From: Candidatus Symbiopectobacterium sp. NZEC151
GTDB lineage: Bacteria; Pseudomonadota; Gammaproteobacteria; Enterobacterales; Enterobacteriaceae
Length of the DNA stretch: 64,000 nucleotides
Direction: 5' to 3'
NCBI RefSeq assembly: GCF_025962655.1
Contig: NZ_JAGFPE010000007.1
Coordinates: 62,001-126,000 of the forward strand
This document shows positions 1 through 8,106 of the stretch, piece after piece. The translations under genes and the position numbers were made by a program. Positions within the stretch are counted from its first letter, which is position 1; every line of letters starts with the position of its first letter. The notes beneath the pieces are model-generated. The model ran no database searches and was not told where the DNA came from. It saw only the letters and a program-made list of their open reading frames with translations.

Positions 1-276
1 CGCACCGGCCTGATTCCATGGAATATCTTCATTAATCCGTAGCCAGGTGATATTCAGGTCGAAAACGCCAACGTCGTACTCAATGGGCGAACCGTCATCA
101 ACAATAACGAACTCAACCGCAGTCCTGATATCTTCCGGCAACTGCTCATACAGTCGCAGCAACGAAAATACGGAATCCATGTTGTTCTGATTGCAGTAAA
201 AATGCGTAACATAGCTCAATTTTATATGCTGCTTATCAAGCGGATGCCGTGCGGCAGTAGAGTACTCGTGGTTCAC
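1..276 (-). CDS. Glycosyltransferase, GT-A/family 2-like, N-terminal part (cut by window edge)
   Basis: This leftward reading frame runs off the left edge, so only the first 92 codons are visible. It carries a typical GT-A nucleotide-sugar start: a beta strand (LSYVTHFY), then a short helix, then the acidic motif VIVDDGSP, where the DD binds nucleotide-sugar and metal in GT2 enzymes. I start it at the GTG at 276, which has GAGG nine bases upstream; no ATG lies in frame before the upstream stop at 349-351. It follows mutM on the same strand. LPS core glycosyltransferases are common near mutM/coaD in Enterobacterales, so an LPS or surface-glycan role is an inference. Acceptor and donor cannot be told. 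Confidence 0.7.
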   Translation of the reverse strand, partial: MNHEYSTAARHPLDKQHIKLSYVTHFYCNQNNMDSVFSLLRLYEQLPEDIRTAVEFVIVDDGSPIEYDVGVFDLNITWLRINEDIPWNQAGA

Positions 277-359
277 CGATAAAATCCTCAGCCTTGTTCT
301 TGTTGATGCCCTTCCAGACTCGCCATTCGAACGGCAACCTGGCGTTACTTATCCCAGCA

Positions 360-1169
360 TCACTTCTGGCAGCAGCGACAATAAAATGTACTACGCTGCC
401 CATGTTTTTTCGTTAACAACGGTGTTCCGCATACGCGGCAAAGCTCTCCGGCCCGACCATAAACCTGCAATTCCTGCGCAAAATACCCCGGTTTACCATC
501 TGACTGTAAGAAATCCCTTAACGTCGTTCCGCCTTGCTCAATCGAGCGCTGTAACACCCGCTTTATCGACTGAACGAAATGAGCAGATTCTGATTCGTTT
601 AGCGAGCCTGCCGCACGATCGGGGTGAATACCCGCCATAAAGAGGGATTCGCTGGCATAAATATTTCCTACGCCGACCACCACCTTGTTATCCATCACCC
701 ACTGCTTAATGGCCGTGTGCTTACCACGAGAACGTTGATGGAGATAGTCGGCAGAGAATTCCTCACTCAAGGGTTCCGGTCCAAGATGAGCAAGTACATT
801 GCTTGCTGCAAGATCCGTCGTCCATAGCCAGGCACCAAAACGTCGGGGATCGGTATAACGCAGCACATGGCCATTGTCCATGACCATATCCACATGATCG
901 TGCTTTGCGGGGGGGAGATATTCCGGCAGAATGCGCAAGCTACCAGACATGCCGAGATGCACAATGATCCAACCACCAGGCAGTTCAAACAGCAGGTATT
1001 TCGCCCGACGGTCGATGCTCAAAACAGGTTGGTCACTCAACGAAAGGATCTCGCTGGATACGGGCCAACGCAAGCGGGCATTACGCACTTCAACGTGAAG
1101 GATAGTGTGTCCGACAAGATAGGGTGATATCCCGCGGCGGCTCGTTTCAACCTCTGGTAATTCCGGCAT
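360..1169 (-). CDS. mutM: Formamidopyrimidine-DNA glycosylase (Fpg/MutM)
   Basis: Bifunctional base-excision repair enzyme that removes 8-oxoguanine and ring-opened purines and nicks the abasic site. The protein has 269 residues, the usual length. It begins MPELPEVE, so the catalytic Pro is exposed after Met removal and is followed by the essential Glu. The C-terminus has the zinc finger C-x2-C...C-x2-C (CRVC...CRCC) ending in QK, as in E. coli. The ATG at 1169 has an AGGAGG ribosome-binding site. It is the distal gene of rpmB-rpmG-mutM, separated from rpmG by a terminator hairpin, so its expression is probably set by readthrough plus any local promoter. Confidence 0.98.
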   Translation of the reverse strand: MPELPEVETSRRGISPYLVGHTILHVEVRNARLRWPVSSEILSLSDQPVLSIDRRAKYLLFELPGGWIIVHLGMSGSLRILPEYLPPAKHDHVDMVMDNGHVLRYTDPRRFGAWLWTTDLAASNVLAHLGPEPLSEEFSADYLHQRSRGKHTAIKQWVMDNKVVVGVGNIYASESLFMAGIHPDRAAGSLNESESAHFVQSIKRVLQRSIEQGGTTLRDFLQSDGKPGYFAQELQVYGRAGELCRVCGTPLLTKKHGQRSTFYCRCCQK

Positions 1170-1206
1170 TTTCTCCTCCTGAACACTCCCGCGGCTAACG
1201 TAGCAT

Positions 1207-1234
1207 AAAAAAACCCGGCCTTGGCCGGGTTTTT
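1207..1234 (-). terminator. Intercistronic terminator between rpmG and mutM
   Basis: A perfect 7-bp GC-rich stem (CCCGGCC/GGCCGGG, loop TT) at 1214-1229 is flanked by seven A on the left, which read as seven U in the leftward transcript, and five T on the right. It lies just after the rpmG stop. It should damp transcription entering mutM, keeping the repair gene far below the ribosomal protein genes. Confidence 0.85.
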
Positions 1235-1250
1235 AATAAGTCCACTAAAA

Positions 1251-1421
<171 letters not shown>

Positions 1422-1429
1422 TCAGTTCC

Positions 1430-1687
<258 letters not shown>

Positions 1688-1732
1688 TCAGCTCGAGCTT
1701 CGTAGAGGATGTTGGCCGCCTCGTCAGGCTTT

Positions 1733-1800
1733 AGAGCCCATCTCAGCAACTTTACAAGTAAAGATACTGTCATCAGGGTAAACCTGCTGAGATAGGCTCT
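1733..1800 (-). promoter_or_regulatory. Long inverted repeat in the rpmB leader
   Basis: Two 16-base arms, 1733-1748 and 1785-1800, pair at 15 of 16 positions (AGAGCC-x-ATCTCAGCA with its complement). The 36-base loop holds a second small stem (CTTTAC/GTAAAG). The element lies between the rpmB promoter and the rpmB start codon, so it is transcribed. There is no U-run after it, so it is not a plain terminator. A role in mRNA stability or autogenous control by L28/L33 is a guess. Confidence 0.55.
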
Positions 1801-1833
1801 TAACGCCACACCCAAGATTCTCAAAGGTGGCGT

Positions 1834-1862
1834 AGTATACGCTCTAGCGCGGATGTGCTCAA
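1834..1862 (-). promoter_or_regulatory. Sigma-70 promoter of rpmB-rpmG-mutM
   Basis: On the minus strand the -35 box TTGAGC (1857-1862) and the -10 box TATACT (1834-1839) are separated by exactly 17 bp. The start site would be near 1827, about 160 bases upstream of rpmB, so the leader includes the inverted repeat at 1733-1800. Confidence 0.8.
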
Positions 1863-1904
1863 GTCCCGAGCAGCGAAAGATCTCTAAGGATCGCGGAAAA
1901 TATG

Positions 1905-2567
1905 CTAAATCCAGCCTCGCTCGGCAAATGACACGTACTCACCACGCCCAATAACCAGGTGATCGAGGACGCGAATGTCCATCAATGCGCATGCCTGAAT
2001 AATATGCGTCGTTATCATACGATCGGCGCTACTCGGCTCTGCATCCCCTGAAGGGTGATTATGCGCCAGAATGAGCGCCGCCGCATTGGCTTTTAACGCT
2101 TCACGCACAATTTCTCTCGGGTGCACCTCGACGCTGGCGATAGTACCTGCAAACATCTCTTGATGTCGAATCACACGGTGCTGATTATCTAGAAACAGCA
2201 CGGTAAAAATCTCCCGCGCCTGATGCGCCAACGCGGATTGCAGGTACTGTATGGTCAGATCGGGATTCAGCATCGCTTTTTCCTTCACCAAACGCGTTGC
2301 ATAGAGCCGCCGCGCTAGCTCCGCTACCGCCTGAAATTGAACAAATTTAACCACCCCCATCCCTTTCACGGCGCAAAATGTTTGTTGCTCTGCCATCATG
2401 ACATGGTAGAGGGAGCCAAAATGATGCAGCAGTTGCTCCGACAGCGCCATCACGTGGACACCCGGAAGCCCAGTGCGCAGAAAAATCGCCAACAGTTCCA
2501 CATCCGTAAGTGCTTCAGCCCCCGAGGCAATAAGCTTTTCACGCGGAGCCTGATCGTCAATCCACAC
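1905..2567 (-). CDS. radC: RadC/JAB-domain family protein
   Basis: 220 residues. The C-terminal half holds the JAMM/MPN zinc-hydrolase signature: [13 protein letters not shown], then HNHPSG with a downstream Asp. The N-terminal half has helix-hairpin-helix-like segments ([13 protein letters not shown]). The molecular role remains unsettled; the old link to recombination repair in E. coli was later traced to recG. The open frame extends upstream to 2693, but I choose GTG 2567: AGGAGG stands seven bases before it and the length then matches the 222-residue E. coli protein. It is divergent from coaBC, as in E. coli. Confidence 0.93.
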   Translation of the reverse strand: MWIDDQAPREKLIASGAEALTDVELLAIFLRTGLPGVHVMALSEQLLHHFGSLYHVMMAEQQTFCAVKGMGVVKFVQFQAVAELARRLYATRLVKEKAMLNPDLTIQYLQSALAHQAREIFTVLFLDNQHRVIRHQEMFAGTIASVEVHPREIVREALKANAAALILAHNHPSGDAEPSSADRMITTHIIQACALMDIRVLDHLVIGRGEYVSFAERGWI

Positions 2568-2765
2568 CGTTGTGCCTCCTTTCCATCGTTGCCCTATCAT
2601 GGCAGGCTCACGGTAGCGCGGCGAGAGCTCAGGCAAGCGCCTGCACAACCGCACGCAAGACGCCCTGCAACAAAGCATCATGAACACACACAAACGCGAG
2701 CAAGATTCCGCTCATCCGGCAAGGTTATGATAAAATGTTTCCTCTTAGGCGTTAATCGGACAAAG

Positions 2766-4010
2766 ATGATGACGGGATTTTCCAATCTGCCTGGGCTCTC
2801 CGGTAAAAAAATCGTGCTCGGCATCAGCGGCGGTATTGCCGCTTACAAGTGCCCAGAAATTGTCAGGCGTCTACGCGATCGCGGCGCAGAAGTCCGCGTG
2901 GTAATGACACCTGCCGCCAAGGCATTTATTACGCCGCTCACGCTTCAGGCGGTTTCAGGATACCCAGTATCAGACGATCTGCTCGATCCTGCCGCCGAAG
3001 CATCGATGGGGCATATTGAGCTGGGAAAATGGGCGGATCTGGTTATTCTTGCCCCCGCAACGGCAGATGTGATTGCACGTTTAGCCGCTGGCATGGCTAA
3101 CGACCTGCTCACCACGCTTTGTCTGGCGACGGCGGCACCCATCGCCATTGCACCTGCCATGAATCAGCAGATGTATCGCGCGACACCCACACAGGATAAT
3201 CTTGCCACGTTGGCACGGCGCGGTGGACTTGTTTGGGGACCCGATAGCGGTAGCCAGGCCTGCGGTGATGTTGGTCCCGGTAGAATGATTGATCCATCAG
3301 CGATCGTTGCGCTCGCCGACGGATATTTTACGCGCGTCAACGATCTGCAACATCTCAATATTATGATCACGGCGGGACCAACGCGTGAAGCGCTTGATCC
3401 GGTACGTTTCATTACCAATCACAGTTCAGGCAAGATGGGATTTGCCATTGCTCAAGCGGCGGCGGAGCGTGGCGCTCACGTAACACTTATCGCCGGCCCC
3501 GTGTCCTTGCCAACCCCCGAGGGCGTTCGGCGCATTGACGTGACCAGCGCGCTGGACATGCAACAGGCGGTGATGTCTCATGCGGCACAACAGCAGATTG
3601 TCATCGGCTGTGCCGCAGTGGCCGATTACCGGGCTAAACAGATAGCCAACGACAAGATTAAAAAACAGGGTGATGAAATCAGTATCACACTGGTTAAAAA
3701 CCCAGATATTATTGCAGGGGTTGCAGCCATGTCAGCGGCTCGTCCTTTCGTCGTTGGATTTGCTGCCGAAACCCAGAATGTGGAAGAATACGCGCGACAA
3801 AAACTGACGCGAAAAAATCTGGATCTGATTTGCGCGAATGACGTTTCCCTCTCAGGGCAGGGATTCAACAGTGATACCAACGCGTTGCAGCTGTTTTGGC
3901 CGGAGGGTGACACCCGTTTACCTCTGTGCGAAAAGCGCCTCCTTGGCCAACATTTAATCGATGAGATTGTCCGCCGTTATGATGAAAAAAATCGACGTAA
4001 AAATTCTTGA
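2766..4010 (+). CDS. coaBC: Bifunctional phosphopantothenoylcysteine decarboxylase / phosphopantothenate-cysteine ligase
   Basis: Makes 4'-phosphopantetheine from phosphopantothenate in coenzyme A synthesis. The N-terminal CoaC flavoprotein half has [10 protein letters not shown], the PAMNQQMY motif and the ACGD segment with its reactive Cys. The C-terminal CoaB half has [24 protein letters not shown] and the KNPDI lysine region. Length is 414 residues, close to E. coli. The frame is open back to 2337, but homology begins at LSGKKIVLG, so ATG 2766 (or the adjacent 2769) is the likely start. Its last 29 bases overlap dut. Confidence 0.95.
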   Translation: MMTGFSNLPGLSGKKIVLGISGGIAAYKCPEIVRRLRDRGAEVRVVMTPAAKAFITPLTLQAVSGYPVSDDLLDPAAEASMGHIELGKWADLVILAPATADVIARLAAGMANDLLTTLCLATAAPIAIAPAMNQQMYRATPTQDNLATLARRGGLVWGPDSGSQACGDVGPGRMIDPSAIVALADGYFTRVNDLQHLNIMITAGPTREALDPVRFITNHSSGKMGFAIAQAAAERGAHVTLIAGPVSLPTPEGVRRIDVTSALDMQQAVMSHAAQQQIVIGCAAVADYRAKQIANDKIKKQGDEISITLVKNPDIIAGVAAMSAARPFVVGFAAETQNVEEYARQKLTRKNLDLICANDVSLSGQGFNSDTNALQLFWPEGDTRLPLCEKRLLGQHLIDEIVRRYDEKNRRKNS

Positions 4011-4437
4011 TGCACGCATTGGTCAACAGTTTCCGTTACCGACCTATGCCACCGCAGGCTCGGCCGGCCTTGATCTTCGGGCTTGTATTGATGAAGGGAT
4101 CGCATTGGCCGCTGGGGAGACGATACTGGTGCCGACCGGTATCGCTATCCATATCGCCGATCCCAGCCTGGCTGCCGTAATCCTCCCTCGCTCAGGGTTG
4201 GGGCATAAGCACGGTGTGGTATTAGGTAATCTGGTTGGGCTTATTGACTCTGATTATCAGGGACAACTGATGGTTTCCGTTTGGAACCGTAGCCAGCAAG
4301 CCTTCACTATCGAGCCCGGTGAACGCCTGGCACAGATGGTGTTTGTTCCCGTCGTTCAGGCTGAATTTAACATCGTCGATGATTTTGTGGGAACAGAGCG
4401 AGGAGAAGGCGGCTTCGGCCATTCTGGTCGCCGTTGA
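3982..4437 (+). CDS. dut: Deoxyuridine 5'-triphosphate nucleotidohydrolase
   Basis: Hydrolyses dUTP to dUMP and pyrophosphate, preventing uracil incorporation and feeding dTMP synthesis. The 151 residues contain the trimeric dUTPase motifs in order: [37 protein letters not shown], and the C-terminal glycine-rich lid [12 protein letters not shown] use the second of two adjacent ATGs ([10 protein letters not shown]), as in E. coli. It overlaps the 3' end of coaBC by 29 bases, suggesting translational coupling, and slmA follows 136 bp later. Confidence 0.97.
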   Translation: MKKIDVKILDARIGQQFPLPTYATAGSAGLDLRACIDEGIALAAGETILVPTGIAIHIADPSLAAVILPRSGLGHKHGVVLGNLVGLIDSDYQGQLMVSVWNRSQQAFTIEPGERLAQMVFVPVVQAEFNIVDDFVGTERGEGGFGHSGRR

Positions 4438-4470
4438 TCCGAAAATCGGTATACCCTGCATTACCCCCTG

Positions 4471-4492
4471 GACACGCGGTCAATCGCGTGTC
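4471..4492 (+). terminator. Hairpin after dut, probable weak terminator
   Basis: A perfect 8-bp stem GACACGCG/CGCGTGTC with a 6-base loop lies 34 bases after the dut stop and is followed by TTTGTAGTGTTT. The U-rich tail is interrupted, so termination is probably partial and may allow readthrough to slmA. Confidence 0.5.
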
Positions 4493-4573
4493 TTTGTAGT
4501 GTTTATTCAGGTCGTTACCCTAAATAATTCTAAATGGTTGTCAGCTTCTTTTTGATCAAGGGTCTTTTCTGAC

Positions 4574-5170
4574 ATGGCAGAGAAAGAGAATACGAAAAGG
4601 AATCGTCGCGAGGAAATCTTGCAAGCGTTGGCGCAAATGCTGGAGTCCAGCGATGGCAGCCAACGCATCACAACTGCAAAGCTTGCCGCAATGGTCGGGG
4701 TTTCCGAAGCCGCACTCTATCGGCACTTTCCCAGCAAAACGCGGATGTTTGACAGCCTTATCGAGTTTATTGAAGATTCGCTGACAACACGTATCAATCT
4801 GATTCTGCAAGATGAGAAAGATACGTTCCAGCGCTTGCGGCTGATTTTGTTGCTCATGTTGGGTTTTGCTGAACGCAACCCCGGCCTGACGCGTATCCTG
4901 ACCGGCCATGCGCTGATGTTCGAACAGGACCGCCTGCAAGAACGCATTAACCAGCTGTTTGAACGCATTGAATCGCAGCTTAAGCAGGTGTTGCGCGAGC
5001 ACAAGCTACGAGAGGGTAAAGCCCTTACCCATGACGAGTCACTGCTTGCCAGTCAACTACTCGCTTTTTGCGAAGGTATGCTGTCACGCTATGTTCGTTC
5101 TGAGTTCCGTTTCCGACCGACACAGGAATTTGATACGCGCTGGCCGTTGTTGGCGGCACAAATATTCTAA
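4574..5170 (+). CDS. slmA: Nucleoid occlusion factor SlmA (TetR family)
   Basis: DNA-bound inhibitor of FtsZ ring assembly that keeps division away from the nucleoid. 198 residues, the same as E. coli SlmA. The TetR-type helix-turn-helix lies near residues 28-55 ([20 protein letters not shown]) and the FtsZ-binding helical domain follows. It sits in the conserved order dut-slmA-pyrE and is convergent with pyrE, sharing a bidirectional terminator. Confidence 0.97.
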   Translation: MAEKENTKRNRREEILQALAQMLESSDGSQRITTAKLAAMVGVSEAALYRHFPSKTRMFDSLIEFIEDSLTTRINLILQDEKDTFQRLRLILLLMLGFAERNPGLTRILTGHALMFEQDRLQERINQLFERIESQLKQVLREHKLREGKALTHDESLLASQLLAFCEGMLSRYVRSEFRFRPTQEFDTRWPLLAAQIF

Positions 5171-5240
5171 CCTGCGCTAGTCCTGCATCTGCTGGTATTT
5201 TTCGCCTGCTTTTTCTTTCAAAAAATTTAGAAAACAAAGA

Positions 5241-5275
5241 ATAACGCACGTAATAAGCACGTGCGTTATTTTCAT
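5241..5275. terminator. Bidirectional terminator between slmA and pyrE
   Basis: A perfect 12-bp inverted repeat (AATAACGCACGT/ACGTGCGTTATT, 5241-5252 and 5260-5271) with a 7-base loop lies between the convergent stops. T-rich sequence follows on the right and A-rich sequence precedes it on the left, so it can act for both genes. Confidence 0.8.
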
Positions 5276-5349
5276 ACTGTCACTTTATCCCCACAGGATC
5301 TCCGGTTTCAACGGCGTTGGCTGAAACCCTCAAGGTGTGGATATAACGA

Positions 5350-5997
5350 CTACGCAGAAATACCGTACCGATCGCGATAGGCCTTCACCGCATCCAGATG
5401 CACGGCCATCTCCGGTTTTTCTGCCAAAAAGCTGATCAAGTCTTGCAACGTAATAATGGAAATGACCTGACACTGATAATCACGTTCCACTTCCTGAATG
5501 GCAGAAATGGCACCCGTACCACGTTCCTGGCGATCCAGTGCAATCAACACCCCGGCAAGCGTCGCACCATTAGCGGCAATAATGCCCATGGATTCACGTA
5601 TGGCGGTACCTGCGGTAATCACGTCATCGACCAGCATGATACGGCCTTGCAGCGCGCTGCCGACCAGATTGCCCCCTTCCCCGTGATCTTTGGCTTCTTT
5701 GCGGTTGAAGCAGTAAGGCACATCGGTGTCGTGGTGTTCAGCCAACGCGACCGCGGTGGTCGTGGCGATCGGAATCCCTTTGTAAGCCGGCCCGAACAGC
5801 ACATCAAAGGTAATACTGGCATCCACCAACGCTTCAGCATAAAAACGGCCCAAAAGTGCCAGGTCGCGCCCGGTATTGAATAGCCCGGCATTGAAGAAAT
5901 AGGGGCTGACACGCCCGGATTTCAATGTGAATTCGCCGAATTTTAATACCTGCTTGCTAAGCGCGAATTCAATAAATTGGCGCTGATAGGCTTTCAT
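5350..5997 (-). CDS. pyrE: Orotate phosphoribosyltransferase
   Basis: Converts orotate and PRPP to OMP in pyrimidine synthesis. 215 residues; the PRPP-binding loop is [12 protein letters not shown]-like ([17 protein letters not shown]) and the flexible loop [15 protein letters not shown] supplies catalytic Lys and His. The start is ATG 5997 (MKAYQRQF), with GAGGAG upstream. The open frame extends into the attenuator region but that part is leader, not protein. It is transcribed from rph through an attenuator at 6052-6075. Confidence 0.97.
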   Translation of the reverse strand: MKAYQRQFIEFALSKQVLKFGEFTLKSGRVSPYFFNAGLFNTGRDLALLGRFYAEALVDASITFDVLFGPAYKGIPIATTTAVALAEHHDTDVPYCFNRKEAKDHGEGGNLVGSALQGRIMLVDDVITAGTAIRESMGIIAANGATLAGVLIALDRQERGTGAISAIQEVERDYQCQVISIITLQDLISFLAEKPEMAVHLDAVKAYRDRYGISA

Positions 5998-6051
5998 TAC
6001 TGCATCTCCTCGTATCACGGTGAGTATGGTTATGGCTGGAACACCAGCCAT

Positions 6052-6075
6052 AAAAAAAGCGACGCCGAGGTCGCT
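6052..6075 (-). promoter_or_regulatory. pyrE attenuator (UTP-sensitive terminator)
   Basis: On the minus strand a 6-bp stem AGCGAC/GTCGCT with a 6-base loop is followed by seven U. It lies 70 bases after the rph stop and 55 bases before the pyrE start, the same place as the E. coli pyrE attenuator, where coupling of ribosome and polymerase at high or low UTP sets termination. A second perfect 8-bp hairpin (6032-6051) follows it directly in the leader. Confidence 0.85.
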
Positions 6076-6145
6076 TTGCAAAAATGGATAACGCCGCTGC
6101 CAGGCAACGGCTGATGAAACGACAGGCGGTGTATGCCAGTCATGT

Positions 6146-6883
6146 TTACTTGAGGTCCGCGACCGGCGCTTGCGTCAGCGCTGCTTTCTGCGCCTCGACG
6201 ATAGTGTCAATGCCACCGCGCGCCAGAGCGAGCAGCGCCAGCAGCTCTTCGTGGCTGAACGGCTCGCCTTCGGCGGTGCCCTGCACCTCAATCATGCGGC
6301 CATCTTCGGTCATGACCACGTTCATGTCCGTTTCCGCGGCAGAATCTTCCACGTATTCGAGATCGCACACAGCTTCACCGGCAACGATCCCCACGGAAAC
6401 CGCTGCTACCATGCCTTTGAGCGGGCTGGATTTGAGTTGGCCTTTTGCCACCATGCGGTTGAACGCATCCGCCAGTGCAACACACGCGCCAGTAATAGAA
6501 GCGGTGCGCGTGCCGCCATCGGCCTGCAATACGTCGCAATCCAGCGTGATGGTGTATTCACCGAGCTTTTCCAGATCAACGGCAGCGCGCAGAGACCGCG
6601 CGATAAGGCGCTGGATTTCCAGCGTTCTTCCGCCCTGTTTCCCCTTGGCGGCTTCGCGCGCATTGCGACTATGGGTCGCACGCGGCAGCATGCCGTATTC
6701 AGCGGTTACCCAGCCTTTTCCCTGCCCTTTCAGAAAGCGCGGCACGCCTTCTTCTACCGTCGCGTTACACAGCACTTTCGTGTCGCCGAACGCCACTAAC
6801 ACGGAACCTTCCGCATGCTTGGTATAGCCACGCGTTAGCGTGATGGGACGCACCTGTTGTGCACTTCGGCCTGACGGACGCAT
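6146..6883 (-). CDS. rph: Ribonuclease PH
   Basis: Phosphorolytic 3'-5' exoribonuclease that trims tRNA 3' ends and degrades structured RNA. 245 residues, from [15 protein letters not shown] onward with the PH-core motifs [29 protein letters not shown] and [19 protein letters not shown]. It is full length, unlike the frameshifted rph of E. coli K-12, so translation of its 3' end should couple normally to the pyrE attenuator. The start ATG 6883 has GGAG upstream; a TATAAT -10 box lies at 6920-6925. Confidence 0.97.
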   Translation of the reverse strand: MRPSGRSAQQVRPITLTRGYTKHAEGSVLVAFGDTKVLCNATVEEGVPRFLKGQGKGWVTAEYGMLPRATHSRNAREAAKGKQGGRTLEIQRLIARSLRAAVDLEKLGEYTITLDCDVLQADGGTRTASITGACVALADAFNRMVAKGQLKSSPLKGMVAAVSVGIVAGEAVCDLEYVEDSAAETDMNVVMTEDGRMIEVQGTAEGEPFSHEELLALLALARGGIDTIVEAQKAALTQAPVADLK

Positions 6884-6919
6884 GAGATTCTCCGGGTTAT
6901 GCTCTGTTGATTGGCGCGC

Positions 6920-6925
6920 ATTATA
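6920..6925 (-). promoter_or_regulatory. Probable -10 box of the rph-pyrE promoter
   Basis: The minus strand reads CCGTATAATGCG, an exact TATAAT, 37 bases upstream of the rph start. No strong -35 is seen at 16-18 bp; the upstream sequence is AATTGTTGTTCG. Confidence 0.45.
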
Positions 6926-7002
6926 CGGCCTTCGAACAACAATTCCTACTTTAGCTGCCGCGCGTTTCGCGATATCGGCAGGGGAGTGTTGGCGTCTGCA
7001 TC

Positions 7003-7027
7003 AGGGTATAGCCTGAGGTTATACCCT
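7003..7027. promoter_or_regulatory. Palindrome upstream of the D-peptide operon, candidate operator
   Basis: A perfect 8-bp inverted repeat AGGGTATA-N9-TATACCCT lies 78 bp before the epimerase start codon, in the rph/epimerase divergent gap. Size and spacing suit a dimeric repressor or activator site. The same motif is not visible upstream of the membrane dipeptidase or the LysR gene. Confidence 0.45.
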
Positions 7028-7105
7028 CCCGACAAACAAGTATTCGTCAGTCATTCCCCTGCATGAAATAGTTTTGATTATTCATTCACCAGAGGGATAC
7101 ACGAG

Positions 7106-8071
7106 ATGCGCCAGATGCAGGTTGAGACCGTCAAACTCTCTCTGGCACGCCCGTGCAAGCGTGCGCAGGAACGGCGCAATGCCGTAAGCGTAGTCAGGAT
7201 TACCGTTGAAGAACAGGGATTTATCGGTTTAGGCGAATGTACCCCCGCGTTTGAATATCAAGAGTCTGCGGCCAGTGTCTGCCGTCAGCTTGACGCCGTG
7301 CGTGGCGCTGTAACGCGCGGTGCGTCGAGGGATGAAATCCAAACGCTGCTCCCTCCTGGTGCGGCACGTAACGCACTCGATTGCGCACTCTGGCGCTTAA
7401 ATGCGGCCCTGCATAAACAAACCGTATGGCAGCAGGTGGGAATACAACCGCCTGCCTCTTTGATCACCACGGAAACGCTGAGCATTGCGTCGTTGGAAAA
7501 CACGGTGGCAGCGACCCGCGATGCGATATCACGCGGGGCGCAGGTGATAAAGCTCAAGCTGGATCGTAGCGACATCGTTGAGAAAATCGCCGCAGTGCGT
7601 GACGCCGCGCCACGGGCCACCCTGATGGTCGATGCCACAGAGAGCTGGGCAGGGATTGATTTACTCAGCCTGTGTCACGCACTGCTGCCCTATAACATCG
7701 CGCTGATTGAGCAACCGTTACCGGCAGGCAAAGATCAGGAGTTACTGCGATTTTCGCACCCGATTCCCCTTTGTGCTGATGAAAGTTGTCGCCACGCCGG
7801 CGATATTCCCGGTATCCGCCGTCGTTACGAGATGATCAACATCAAGCTGGATAAGTGTGGCGGATTAACAGAAGCACTGGCAATGGTGCGTGAAGCGCGG
7901 TTGCACGGGCTAAAGCTGATGGTCGGTTGCCTGGTTGGCTCTTCACTGGCGATGGAAGCCGCACTACCGGTCGCCGCCGCCGCCGACTATGTCGATCTGG
8001 ATGGCCCACTCTGGCTGGCCGCCGACAGCTCCCCCTATCTGACTTATCACCACGGACGTATCTGGCTATGA
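7106..8071 (+). CDS. L-Ala-D/L-Glu (dipeptide) epimerase, enolase superfamily
   Basis: Muconate-lactonizing subgroup of the enolase superfamily, 321 residues, similar to E. coli YcjG and B. subtilis YkfB, which epimerise L-Ala-D-Glu from murein peptides. Visible catalytic parts: KLKLD with the K149/K151 pair, metal ligands D176 (MVDAT), E202 (IEQP) and D225 (CADES), the second catalytic Lys K247 (NIKLDKCGG), and the substrate-binding DLDG at 297-300. The ATG has AGAGGG upstream. It is the first gene of the rightward operon and its stop overlaps a possible ATG of gsiA. Exact dipeptide specificity is not settled by sequence. Confidence 0.88.
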   Translation: MRQMQVETVKLSLARPCKRAQERRNAVSVVRITVEEQGFIGLGECTPAFEYQESAASVCRQLDAVRGAVTRGASRDEIQTLLPPGAARNALDCALWRLNAALHKQTVWQQVGIQPPASLITTETLSIASLENTVAATRDAISRGAQVIKLKLDRSDIVEKIAAVRDAAPRATLMVDATESWAGIDLLSLCHALLPYNIALIEQPLPAGKDQELLRFSHPIPLCADESCRHAGDIPGIRRRYEMINIKLDKCGGLTEALAMVREARLHGLKLMVGCLVGSSLAMEAALPVAAAADYVDLDGPLWLAADSSPYLTYHHGRIWL

Positions 8072-8106
8072 CGCAGCAAGAGTCCACACTGTTAACCGGA
8101 GTCCAC

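Noticed and set aside
386-1127. Rightward frames opposite mutM
   Set aside because: Antisense shadows of a well-conserved gene.
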